A stretch of DNA of 64,000 nucleotides from Vigna angularis. Lineage: Eukaryota > Streptophyta > Magnoliopsida > Fabales > Fabaceae. The notes under the pieces were generated by a model. It worked only from the letters and a program-made list of their open reading frames with translations. It searched no databases and had not been told where the DNA came from. A program made the translations under genes and the position numbers. Below, piece after piece: positions 48,074-59,289 of this stretch. The stretch's first letter is position 1. Each line of letters begins with the position of its first letter. The stretch spans positions 26,432,131 to 26,496,130 of the forward strand of contig NC_068971.1 in NCBI RefSeq assembly GCF_016808095.1, in the 5' to 3' direction.

Positions 48074-48600
48074 ATTTACCAACCTGAGGAGTTTGAAGAA
48101 CACACTTTTTATATATATCCATCTCTTTTTGATGTTAAAGTTTTTGTAGTGTTCTTGATTTGTGTAGTTTCACTCCTTTTTCAGACACTTCTATGATCTC
48201 ATCATCATTTTCTACCTTCTCCCGGTTCTGCTTCACAATTACAATTTCTTATATTTCTTGATGGGTTTTTCATAGATTTGTTTACAAAAAAATCTACAAG
48301 AAAACACTTTTCTTATTATTAAGGATTTTGATTGAAAAGTGATTAAATAATTAATTACGATAGAATTCGAAAATTTGAAAAACATTTCCTATTATTTTTC
48401 TTTTTTTTAAAAAATTATCTCATCAAAATGTTCACATGAAAAGTAATTTATAATAAAATTTCATGGAAAATTTTCTTGTGAAGAAAAAATTATTTGAAAA
48501 AATAAGTCAATTTTAATTGGAATTTAAATGTTCCAAGTAATTTTTTATTAATTTTAAATTTAGGAGAATTTTTTGAAAAAACATTATTACTTACATTTTT
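48074..48600 (+). other. 3' flank of the receptor-kinase gene
   Basis: Probable 3' UTR to about 48200, then AT-rich sequence without recognisable features. Confidence 0.4.
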
Positions 48601-49465
48601 ATACAATTACTAAAAAAGACAATCACATATAAATATAAACAGTTGAAAGAACATATAATCCCATGTACATAAAACTATTATCTTATACATAATCATAACA
48701 TCAAATATATACACATATCAATATTTTATATCTCTGAGTTCTATAACTAAAAACAAAAACGTAATACTGATTTTCAAATAAAACAAAAAGTGAAAATTGT
48801 CTACTTCTAAGCTTCAACATCACTCCCATCCTACACTGGATCAACTAGAACATCTTCATATGCTCACATCATTAAGGTGATCATCGCAAAAAAGAAGGGA
48901 CACACAAACAGACAATAAAAAAGAAAGGATAAGCTAATGTACCAAAAACAATCATTCAACACTTTTATAGGAGTAAACATATAACACAAATAAATCAATC
49001 AATCCTAAGACATACAATAATTGATTCTAGACTTGACCATCTGAATACATGTATAGATGTCAAACTCTTGGGGGACCTGCACTTGTCTACTGGAATAGCT
49101 TGCCCACCTAAGCTACCACACAAGATCAGTCTGTCAATCACCTATGACCAAGGAACGACCTGTAAATTAGGACCTCATACTACTCCTCACGACATAACCC
49201 ACCATTCTCTACTTAATGTTGGATGATTATTAGAATGTTAAGATCATCCCCAATTTCGGAGCCCGTAGATTAATACATTACACTACTAAACACCACTATA
49301 GAATCTCTCCACTAGATTCATGGAATTATGTCAAACACATATATCATGCATATTACTTAACATGAACTCATCATCATTACGAGATCATACTTGAATAAAC
49401 ACCATACCATGTATGAATAAATACCACCTACTCATATTTAGATTTCAATCCATGAAAAATCACTA
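48601..49465. repeat. LTR-like repeat, copy A, left part
   Basis: From about 48830 on this shares ordered blocks with 62190-62640 (for example TTGACCATCTGAATACATGT, CCACCTAAGCTACCACACAAG, TACTACTCCTC..GACATAACCCACC). It is cut at 49465 by the CACTA element, and its continuation resumes after 61237 with ATGATAATAAACATGCAT. The CTA at 49463-49465 is the duplicated target. The left boundary is not certain. Confidence 0.65.
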
Positions 49466-50186
49466 TACTAGTACAAAAATGGGCTTTTAACGCACCTAAT
49501 AAGATTCAATTTCCACAAAAATGAAGCATAGAAAGGTGCAATGACATTTTTGCAATTTTCGCGATCTTATAACTCTCAGTTAGAAAACAAACTGAGGTCA
49601 TATACCCTTTTTGGCAACGGTTAATAAAAAATTGAAGCTTAAAGGTGGGCCACATAAGCACAAATTTAAACTTTTCAACTCAATGCACACTAGTCATGAT
49701 CTATTGCCTCAATTCTCCTTAAAACTGATGCCATAAGGTCCTGACGTTCCTTCCTACAAAGAGATATGTCAGACTTTTCAAATTCTGAACAAGTCTATGG
49801 CCTCGATTTTTTGTAGAACTGTTGTCATAGGATCCTGACTTTACACCTTGCAAAAGGAACTTCAGATAGTTCAAATTCTGAAGGGATTATATGGCCTCAG
49901 GTTTTTAGAGAACTAGTGTCATGTACGCCTTTTGCTTTGGTTTTACAAAGAATCGAGGCCAATGGTGTGAGCCAAAAGTAAAAAATGGCTCCAAAATTTT
50001 TATTTTTTAAATATTTCGTGATGCTTTTGGCATTGATTCTTAGTAGAACCAACACCATATAGTGCATATTGCTTCGGTTATTAAAACAATAGAGGCAATA
50101 TGTCTTCGTAGTGGTAAAAAAAGTGCAAATTCACAAAATGTTTTATAGTTTCTTTTCACGTTTCTTCGTTGCTCTCGAACCCCTCT

Positions 50187-50547
50187 TGATGACTTGGGCC
50201 CAAGTCCAAGTATTTATTTTAGTATTTCTTATCTTTGTATAAAGCATGTGTTAAGTGTGTTAAGCATGTGATAGGCATAGGTGGGACTTTCATCCCTATA
50301 AAAGCATGCTAGCACCTTTTGTAAGAGTACTTTTGAGAATAATGAGAATTGACTATTCTGTAGAGAGAACTCTAGAATTTCAATTCTACCTTGAAAGTCA
50401 AGGCTAGACAATCCAAGAATCTCCTCTAGCCAACTTCTATCTCACACTTTCATTTCTCTCATTTCCCATTATTTTCCCTATCAGTTTCTCTCACCTTCAT
50501 CAAAGGATTTTTTTCCCAATCAAACTAAGTCTTCAAGGCTTGCATCA
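50187..50547 (+). repeat. Possible solo LTR (361 bp)
   Basis: TGATGACTTGGGCCCAAGTCC at the start, CTTGCATCA at the end, a CCTATAAAAGC TATA-type box at about 50308 and an AATAATGAGAATT stretch downstream, as in a short LTR with its own promoter. Flanks CCTCT/CCTGA agree at three of five positions only, so the duplication is doubtful. Confidence 0.45.
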
Positions 50548-51974
50548 CCTGACACATCTTCTTTTCTCGTGCATGCGTCAGCCCTCACCACGTCCTTATT
50601 CGAGCCTCGCCTCTCGCGTTTTCGTCAATCTCTCACGCGATCGACATCTTCATACCTTTATTTCACTCTCTCTCGAGAGCTCCTCATTCACTAACCACAT
50701 CCTCCTTACAAATCTGCCATTTTACTTTGCATTTCTCTTTGAATCAGCCTTTTCAACCATAGAAACCTCATTTCCACCAATCATTCTCACATTTGAACTG
50801 ATTAATCAGTTCATCTAGAGTTTCTTCCCTTTTATAGGGTTTTCACTGTTCAATCCAGCTTCTCCATCATTTAATTTTGTCCCTAACCACTTCTACATAA
50901 AAAAGAACCAAAAACCTAAATTCCTTGTCAACACCAAGTTGAACCTAGGGTTCATTGTGTGTTTCTCTTTCCTCGAAACTCTCTGGCTACGAATTTAAGT
51001 GAGTCACTTCTATTACGAGTTGGTTTCTACTGCGTCTTCTGTTTGTTCCGCGAATGACACCTGAATCCATGGTTTCTTCCTCGAACCACCATGTCAGCAC
51101 ATCATCACCTCCTCTTTGCTAATATTGATCCATTGCCTCTAAAAGTCGTTGTCATTGCCTCCAACGCCATCGCCATTGCCTCCATTAACGTGGTTTGAAC
51201 TCCTTCTTAGTGGTCTTGCATTCGTTCATTCGTTTCTCCGTAGTGAGCTTTTGTTCCTTTGTTCTTTACCTTTTTGGGGCGTTCTTTGGTTACTTTTGGT
51301 TTTTGAGACTAATAATTTTTTTTTTGTTTTTGTGTTCATGTATTGTTTTTGTGTTGATGTATTTTTTTTGTGGTGGACTAAAATATATTGTTGTATTCAA
51401 TTAGCCTTATTTTTCTGTTTGAGATTCAATTCTAAAATTACTTATTGTCTCCATGTTTATTGAAGAAATATATGTTTTAAAAGTGAATATAAGAGTAGAT
51501 AGTAATTATAATTTATAGTATTGAATCTTGAATTGTCCGGTTGGACAGTTTAAGAAGAGTAATCACTTTTTCATAGTTTATTAATGCATATAAATTTTAA
51601 TATACATGTCCTAAAATTCATGAATATTTTGCAACTATATTTTGTATTGATCTTTGAGTGCCTATTTGATTGTGCTTTTTAATCACTTTCATTTCGTTTA
51701 ACCTGAAGACCAATGCAAAATGTTGACAAAATTTCGTGAAATTTTAGATATGTTGTTTAAAATTTATATGTTCAATAAACTAAAGAAAGTAAATATTCTT
51801 GAATGAGATATAGTCAAACCTTGAATACAAAAGCAATCAAAGTGGTCATTAAGATTACTGAAATAATGTAAACAATTTCATTATATATACGAATTGATAG
51901 ATATTGAATTAATGCACCACACATTAATGTTGAGTACGAGAGAGAAGTAGAAGAGTTTATATAATTTGCACAAT
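50548..51974. other. 5' region of the CACTA element
   Basis: C/T-rich then AT-rich sequence. Frames at 50540-50818 and 51149-51463 lack motifs. Presumably leader and promoter of the transposase transcript. Confidence 0.4.
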
Positions 51975-52975
51975 GTAATGAGGATAGAAGTGATGATGAA
52001 GTAAAGTTTAGATGTCCTTGTGTCAACTATTTGAATGAGAGAAAACTGAAGGCAACCGAAATTAGGGAACATCTTATCTGTGATGGTTTCCTTCAATGTT
52101 ATACAACATGGACATGACACGACGAATTAATAGACTTTCCAACAGTCTCCCTAACTATCTCCAGAATTGAACATGTATTTGATTCCACCATGAAAAATCG
52201 ACTGGAAGAAGACAAAATAAAGGACATGATTTGTGATGTTGGCGTAGAAGCTTTTGTCCAATCACATGTGTATGAGACAATGTCGACTAATGCAAAAACT
52301 CCTTTCTATGTCGATTCAACTAAACTCACACAATTGTCAACACTCTTAAGCTCATGAATTTGAAGGCGATCAATGGATGGACCAATAAAAGTTTAATAGA
52401 ATTGTTGTCGTTGTTGAATGAAATGTTTCCAGATGAAAATACATTACCCACTCGTAATTATGATGCGAAAAAAAATTGTGCCCGATGGGTAGGGGGTATA
52501 AAAGGAAACATGCATGTTTGAATGATTGCATATTATATCGGAAATAGTTTGAAGGTTTTAAAAAATGTCTAAAATGTGGGTCTTCACGATATAAGCAAAA
52601 AAAAAAACAATAGTAAAGAAAGTTGTCAGATAGAAAAGGATGGTTCCACTTTGAAAGTAGTTTAGTATCTTCCAATCGTGGCCAGACTTAAGCGTTTGTT
52701 TGCGAATTTAAATGACGTTAAAAACCTTCTATGGAATATGGATGAGAGAACAACTGATGAATTCAATGCAATGGAAAAATATTGATCTTGAAATTCCCCA
52801 ATTCGGTCAAGAATGTAGAAATCTCCAGCTTGGTTTAGCTATTGATGGAACAAACTCATTTGGTAATTTAAGTACCAATCACAATTGTTGGCCTATTATA
52901 TTGATAATTTACAACTTATCTCCTTGATTGTGCATGAAGAGAAAGTACATCATGTTGTCTATGATGATATTTACT
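51975..52975 (+). pseudogene. CACTA transposase (TNPD, Transposase_21 type) remnant
   Basis: Plus-strand blocks in the family order: VKFRCPCVNYLN and IREHLICDGFLQCYTTW (52000-52115, transposase-associated N-terminal domain); LKAINGWTNKSLIELLSLLN (about 52361-52420); a KKNCARWVGGIKGNMHV equivalent; then SMQWKNIDLEIPQFG, LQLGLAIDGTNSFGNLSTNH and PIILIIYNLSP (52757-52924), followed by LCMKRKYIMLSMMI after a TGA. The last block is the most conserved part of plant TNPD proteins. Many stops and frame changes; catalytic downstream parts are deleted. Confidence 0.87.
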
Positions 52976-53149
52976 ATGCCTACAAATGAGATATTTACTA
53001 TGGCATAGACATTTTAATCTTTTGTCGCCTAGCCTAGACCATTGGTTAGTTCTATTTCTAACCCCCCAGTATAGACTCGCATTATACTTTACTCAATTTT
53101 GAACATCACATGTTATTGATGTTCAGACTTAAATATTTTTCCATGTTAT

Positions 53150-54133
53150 AGGAGACACATGAAGAGGGAAGTCCTACACCCAAGAAATATCATTTATCTA
53201 CAACCCTCTTGGTGCATTACAACAACTTACTAACACCATTGCAGATGAGTTGATCATGGTTGCATGAGATTCTACTGTATTTAGTATAGACTCGGACATC
53301 CCATTGTACTTGTATAAGGATGATGTCATAGAGCTTGCGTCGAGAAAAAAGAAGTTGAATATTACCCTAATTTAATTGTGGATGATGAAAGTCTATGAAC
53401 CATTCTTTATATAAAATTGATTTATCTGGTTACTTATATGAAATAGTTTCTTTGTTTTCATATATATCTTTGGTGTCAATAACAATTTGGGGTCCAATGA
53501 TGTCTATGGGTTCATTGACCCCCAAGTCACTCATGAAGGCAATAAATTTGATGACACTCAATAATACGTCACCAACTACTTTAAGCAGGGAAGGAGATAT
53601 ATTTTGTCCCTTATTTTTCTAGGTAAGTGTAGTTTGTTAACTTGAAAGTTTCATATGTGATTTTAGGACATAACAATTAAGTTATTACCTATTTCAGGTG
53701 ACATTGATAATTACTTGTGGTTTCCCTACCGGACAACATTGTTGTGTGGTTTTGTTCATTGCACAAATTTCCTCACAAACATCTCAAACAAGTAGTAGAT
53801 TGGTAAGAACCTCGATGTTATGAACTGTATTTGTTATATAAGTGTATCCTAAAACATTCTTTTTTCATAGTTCATTTGCAACACATGTGATATTGTTAGG
53901 GAAATCAACTACTAATGCTAAAAAGCTTGGATGGTTGGCCCTCAAAGTTTGGTATTTTGGTCCATACTTTCGTATAATTGTTTTATTCCAAATATCTTTG
54001 TTAATTAATTACTATTGTGATGATATATTGTAGTGTAATTAACAAATCAGCTCATATGAGTGTGATTACTGTGTAATGAAATGAATGACGACAACTATTC
54101 GTGCCCATATTACAAGTGACAAGGAAATGGTAA
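53150..54133 (+). pseudogene. Ulp1-like cysteine protease ORF of the CACTA element, remnant
   Basis: Broken frames contain IDSDIPLYLYKDDVIELASR (about 53285-53345), DVYGFIDPQVTHEGNKF (from about 53499), GDIDNYLWFPYRTTLLCGFV (about 53700-53760) and a C-terminal VMK*MTTI..AHITSDKEM block (about 54075-54130). This is the second ORF carried by many plant CACTA elements, a Ulp1/SUMO-protease-like domain (family knowledge). It is cut near its C-terminus by the solo LTR at 54134. Confidence 0.75.
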
Positions 54134-54977
54134 TGTTGAGATTGTTGATAGGGGGAGCACAGGTTTAGCTGAACCCACAATCTTAGTGATAATTGTGTTT
54201 TTGATGATAACAACACATAATTAATAATAACACATGTATGTATTGTGTTATACATGTAATATGCTTTTGATTACTGTGTTATATCTATTAAAAGCTTATA
54301 TGTGAACATTACTGTGTTGATTAAAGCATACCACTGTGATTGATATGTGATTTTATCTGTGTATGCATAACATATGTTTTTAGAAATGAAAAACCACAAG
54401 CACTTTTGTTGAACTTTAAAGTGTGGCAAAACAACGGTTTTTAAGTCGATTACATTATGGGTGAAATCGTTTAAAACTCGTGGGTTTGCACAAATGCTTT
54501 TCAAGTGTGCTGTGAGATATTTTGAGAAGAAAACACTACAGGAAATGCTCGTTTTTCCGGCGGCCTTTTACCCACGGCCTAGGAGCCCTTCGGTAATGTC
54601 TTCTAAGAATTTTAAGTTGTTCCCTCTCTGCAATTCATTTTCCCACCGGCCTTCCCCTGTGCTTCGTCCAAAACCCTTCCCTCCAACCCTATTCTACGTC
54701 GCCCAAAACCCTTCCCTCCAACCCTTCCCTTGTGCTCCTCCAACGATACGAAAGTCGTAAGCTTCCTCTCCTCTGCCCAAATTGTCAGTAATTCCTCCTC
54801 TCCTATGCCCAAATTTGAGAAATTCCTCCAACGATACCAAAGCCCTAGTCCGTTTTTGGTCACCGTAAGGCGTTCTTTCGCGGAGCTTAGGTCGTTGGTG
54901 GCATGGTCTTTCCGGCAAGGTGGTGGGTCGTGGTAGTTGGCGTTTTGCGGTAGTGGTGGTGGGTCATCGAGGTTGGC

Positions 54978-55259
54978 TTGACGCAACGTTGGGGTGATGT
55001 GGGCTTGTTAAGTTCGTGGTCGGGGTCTGCAGAGGCTGGCATCTTCGTCCATTTTTCTTTCGAGGTCAAAGTATTTGAAGCACATACTGATTATAACTGT
55101 TTTCTTCTTTTTCAGATTTGGAATCTTGGCTCACCTGACCCTAATTTTACATTGGATGCGCATCAGAAAGGAGTAAATTGTGTTGATTATTTTACAGGTG
55201 GTGACAAACCATATCTAATCACTGGTTCTGATGATCACACTGCCAAGGTTTTGTTTTAA
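54978..55259 (+). other. Chimeric open frame joining element sequence to coatomer exons
   Basis: A 93-codon frame begins in element-specific GC-rich sequence (MTQRWGDVGLLSSW), passes through a partial exon equivalent (VKVFEAHTDY), reads an intron tail and enters the coatomer exon at 55116, ending just after ITGSDDHTAK in the next intron. No evidence of expression is available. It may simply be open by chance at its 5' part. Confidence 0.4.
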
Positions 55260-56230
55260 TATTTGTTTTTGTTTGTTTGCTTCTTTGATTTATCTGTTTA
55301 TGCAATTATATACATACATATATGCATATAACATATGAAGAGGAATAACAGTTGAAACTTACGAAACATGTATGGGATTATCAGACCAAAGGTTGTGTCC
55401 AGACCCTAGATGGTCACACACACAATGTATCTGCTGTATGCTTCCATCCTGAACTTCCTATAATCATTACTGGTTCTGAAGATGGTACAGTACGCATATG
55501 GCACTCCACAACTTATAGGTAAAGTGGAATGCACAGATTACTGAGTTATGAGGTTTAATATTATGCTTATTGCATTTGTCACTTTCCTCTAGATTTTTTT
55601 TCTTCAATAGTCATCACTTGTGTTGGAAATTGGATTATTTGTTTATGGTTGACTTTTGACCTTAGAGAATAAAACTTATATGGGTTTGCCCTTTTTGTTT
55701 ATTCTGTTTGTATAAGCACATAAGAAGAGTGGAAAGGTTTATTTTGGTGACTATAATGTCTAGATGTGATTTAAAATTAAGATAGCTCATATTGAGATTG
55801 ATAGGACATATTTATCTCCCCATTTTTCTATTTAATTTCAGGTGTCTGGTTTTAAGCTGTTGCTATATTTATTGGAAGTATATTTTCAAAATTTGTTTTA
55901 TGGTTTGATCTGCTTGCAGGCTGGAAAACACATTAAACTATGGCCTTGAAAGAGTCTGGGCTATTGGATACTTGAAGGGTTCACGTCGGTGAGCTTTTTT
56001 GTGGATAATTTTTTTGCAATTTCTTAATAAATTTTTTTATGCCCTTGAACAGTGTGAGTGGGAGATTGTTGTGGCAAATTGAGCCTGTATTATGAAGTTT
56101 CCTTGCCTTTACTCTTTTTTCATAACCAAAATTATTGGGTGCGTTCAAACAGAGTTGTGATTGGCTATGATGAAGGAACAATTATGGTCAAACTTGGTCG
56201 AGAGGTACCTGTGGCTAGCATGGACAACAC
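55059..56230 (+). pseudogene. Captured coatomer subunit beta' (WD40) gene fragment
   Basis: Exons recognised: a piece near 55059-55090 (VKVFEAHTDY); 55116-55247 (IWNLGSPDPNFTLDAHQKG to TGSDDHTAK); 55370-55518 ([19 protein letters not shown] to RIWHSTTYR); 55920-55988 (LENTLNYGLERVWAIGYLKG); 56153-56230 (VVIGYDEGTIMVKLGREVPV to ASMDN). These are consecutive WD40 repeats of beta'-COP, a COPI vesicle coat subunit. The exon borders are mostly GT..AG, but the acceptor before 55370 reads AT where AG is expected. The sequence then leaves the gene at about 56231. With neither start nor end of the parent gene, it cannot make coatomer. Confidence 0.92.
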
Positions 56231-57019
56231 ATTCAGAAGAAAAAAATTAAGAAAAAAACTGAGTCTAAAATTGCCTGATAAAATTAACTTAATATCAGCT
56301 TGTTCAAGTTAAATAATAATCCTATGATGAGTGTGACATCAGAGTTTGAATAAAAATTGAGGCCTAGCAACAATTACTGTTAGTGGTTTAAAAGCAATGG
56401 GAGAAATAAAAGAGGGTCCCATAGAATTAGGAACAAGTACGTGGCATGTGAAGTGTAGGACCTATTAGAACAAGTTGGATACTACTGTCATATTCATTCA
56501 ACTTCAATGAAATGCAAGTTGGGGGTGGAAGGAATCATGGATCACTCAATTACATGGTTTTTTGAGCACAAATTTTGTTACTTCTGTAAGGCTTCAAAAT
56601 TAGAAATCAGTTTGTGGCACATAAATATTCAAAAGGGTGCTTTTAATTTAATTTAATTGAAGTATTTTTTTTATCATAAAAAAATGCAACTCAAATATGA
56701 ACTTGTCCTTACCTATTTGCTGTATGAACTTGTCCTTAACATTGTCATGGCTATTCTTTTCTTGCCTCAAATTAACACCATTTAGTGCCATTATGTATCC
56801 TGATATTTCTCTTGTGGAGTAGCTTTTAAGGATGGATGTTTATATATTATATCAGAATTGCTAGATGTAATTTTTCTCAAGATGTAAAATTGATATTTCT
56901 CAAGATGTTTATATACTATTCATGACTTTGTTTTGTTCCTGTCGAGCTTTCATTTCTGAACAATCTTCTGTTTTTTATCTTTCCATTTTGTAATATTGTG
57001 TTATTCTTATTGTTTTTAG

Positions 57020-57079
57020 GCAATCAAATTGAATGATGTTAAATCATGCAAGGGAACAACATTCTGGATGGCCCCATAG
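57020..57079 (+). pseudogene. Captured MAPKKK (MEKK1-type) kinase exon
   Basis: One exon between TTTTTAG and GTTTGC: AIKLNDVKSCKGTTFWMAP, the activation segment leading to the APE motif of MEKK1-type kinases. The codon expected to be Glu is TAG (57077-57079), so even the captured exon ends in a stop. The rest of the kinase is absent. Confidence 0.82.
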
Positions 57080-57179
57080 GTTTGCCTTCAATATTCTCTT
57101 CTAATTAAAGTTATTGAAAATTGTATCTCAGTGGACTGATATTGTTTGCAAATCTCTTTTCTTATAATTTGCTTTTTAG

Positions 57180-58956
57180 GCTCATACTGCATTCCATCTT
57201 GCTGAGCCATGCTTTAGTGGCCTACTAGCTTCTCCATATGGCCTATAACCTAATGTAAGATATTGGAATTTATTCATTTTTTTTTCACTATTTTCTTATT
57301 CTTGTCAGCTTGTCTTCAGCACAGTGAGTTAAAGATTTATCATTCAAACAAATTGATAAAATAACTGTATGAGTATGAGTGGCATCAGGTTATGGTGTAT
57401 CTGGAAAGTACTTTGTTTAGATCTGGTGTACTGAGTTTTTCACTTTCTAATTGCTCCACTCTGTGATTTCTGATTTTGTTATGATGTTGACTTACAAATA
57501 GGTTAAAGGTCTTTCGGGAAAGCATGATGCCCTTATTATTAGCAGTTTTAATTTGATTGGAAGCTTTCTGAGAGACTTTTGGATATATGTTACTATAAGT
57601 AGATGCTATTGTGGTTGATTCCTGTATTAATGCCATCATTATGCATATTTAAATGAATCACCAATAGTGCCTTTATTTTACTTATTATTATACGTCCTTG
57701 AGAATCTTTTCAGCAATCATCTATGCTTAATTAGTTTTTACTATTTGTTGTGCCACTGTTAGCTTGCCAACCTTACAGATTCTCAAAGTTCATAAAGTAT
57801 GCTTATGAAGAATCTTTTTGGTTTAAAAATGTTTCTTTGCTCTCCTTTGCACCTCATTTGTTCTTATTCTTTCATCCTTTGTATTATTATTTACTAAAGC
57901 ACTTTTTTATTATGGTGGAGAGCTTGTTTCTTATATTTGACTCAAGGTGTTCTTTATTTTATAGACTTAACAATCTGACATGCATTCTTTACCAGACAGC
58001 ATGGTTACTCTTGCTAACCTTTATGCTGAGTTGTTGGAAAAAGAAATTGAGCCTTCTATGGATAATCAAGCTTTTGAGTATTTGGATTCTCTTATGACGT
58101 GTTCATTCTTTATTTTAATTAAATGACCTAACAAAGTTACATAATGCCTTCAAACTTCCATCATGTTAGTAACACTAAGACATTATGTGCATTTCTATAA
58201 TCTAAACCATGCTATCAAAATATGGCCAGATTCATCCTGCTCAGCTGATAGGAATGCCTACTGCTAGAATTCCTCTGCCACTTGATCTGAGTGAGGAGCC
58301 TATATTTGTGAATGCAAAGCAGTACCATGCTATTCTGAGGCGCAGACAATACCGGACAAAACTTGAATCACAGAACAAACTCATCAAAGAACGGAAAGTA
58401 AGTGCACTTCTGCATTTTAGAAATGCTGTAAAATCACTCTTTAACACAAGTGTTTGATAAAACATAAAAGAGTGATTTTACAGAATTTCTCATACTTCTC
58501 TTTTGTTTCCTTTTCCTTCTAAGTTCAACTTCTCTCCTTAACGTTACCATGTTTGTTTTTCAGCCATATCTTCATGAGTCTCGCCATCTACATGCATTGA
58601 AGAGAGCCAGAGGTTCTGGAGGTCGCTTCTTGAATACAAAAAAGCATGAAGAGTGTAAACCCACTTCACAAAACCATGACATAGATGTTTCGAGGTGTAC
58701 TCATTTGAATCTGAGGGGAAACATGTCAGAATCTAAGGCTCGTCAGTTGAACTACAGAGATGGTGCTTCCACAGCCACCTGTTCAGATATTTCTAGTGCA
58801 TCTAATAGTGGTGATCTCTTCCAGCAACATCAACCTGACATTAGATTATGTGGTTACCCTTCTCATATAGGAAGGAACATGCAGGGTTACTCTGCTGATA
58901 TCATTGGTAGTGGTGGTGCAAAGTATTGTGTTAGACATTGTAACTCACCACCATAA
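57180..58956 (+). pseudogene. Captured NF-YA transcription factor gene, 3' half
   Basis: Exons: 57180-57254 (AHTAFHLAEPCFSGLLASPY, then GL and a TAA where a Gln codon is expected); about 58221-58397 (YGQIHPAQLIGMPTARIPLP to KLIKERK); 58564-58956 (PYLHESRHLHALKRARGSGG to the stop). The last two make a complete CBFB_NFYA (HAP2) domain: subunit-interaction helix with VNAKQYHAILRRRQYRTKLE and DNA-binding helix with RHLHALKRARGSGGRFLNTK. From ATG 58209 across the GTAAGT..TTTCAG intron there is an open frame of 193 residues. In its parent, NF-YA binds CCAAT with NF-YB/NF-YC. The acceptor before 58221 looks lost and the upstream Gln-rich activation part is missing, hence pseudogene or truncated gene. 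Confidence 0.9.
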
Positions 58957-59220
58957 ATGTTTTTTGTCTGCAAAGATGCATTGGTCATTCAAGTAGAAAA
59001 TCTGAAAGAAAAAAAGATCTCAATTTTATATAAAGTCAAATTCTGGCAGTCTTATTGGTGTAAAATATTAATTGATTCTGTTGATGAATATTAAATTTTT
59101 CTGGAAGAATCTGTTTGATAATTTCTTGTGGATCTTTAATCTCAATTATATATTTTAATCATAAGACTCGATATCCAATAACTTGTTTAGAGGGGCTTGT
59201 TGGTATAAATCCATTGTCTT
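58957..59220 (+). other. Captured NF-YA 3' UTR
   Basis: Continues from the NF-YA stop with a typical 3' UTR composition until the element's sub-terminal repeats begin at about 59230. Confidence 0.5.
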
Positions 59221-59235
59221 TAGCTAGAAACAATA

Positions 59236-59289
59236 TTACCGAAGGCTTTTGGCCCTCGGTAATTACCGAAGGCTTTTGGCCCTCGGTAA
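59236..59289 (+). repeat. 27-bp tandem repeat in the Pack-CACTA right sub-terminal region
   Basis: TTACCGAAGGCTTTTGGCCC plus TCGGTAA occurs twice in direct succession. Each unit has TTACCGA..TCGGTAA inverted ends. More copies of the half-motif follow at 59335-59400 and the left end has related TTCGGTAAT (54592). Confidence 0.92.

Noticed and set aside
55059..58956. Reading the cargo as genuine host genes at this locus
   Set aside because: Fragments of three different genes lie within clean CACTA ends, with stops in two exons and missing 5' parts.
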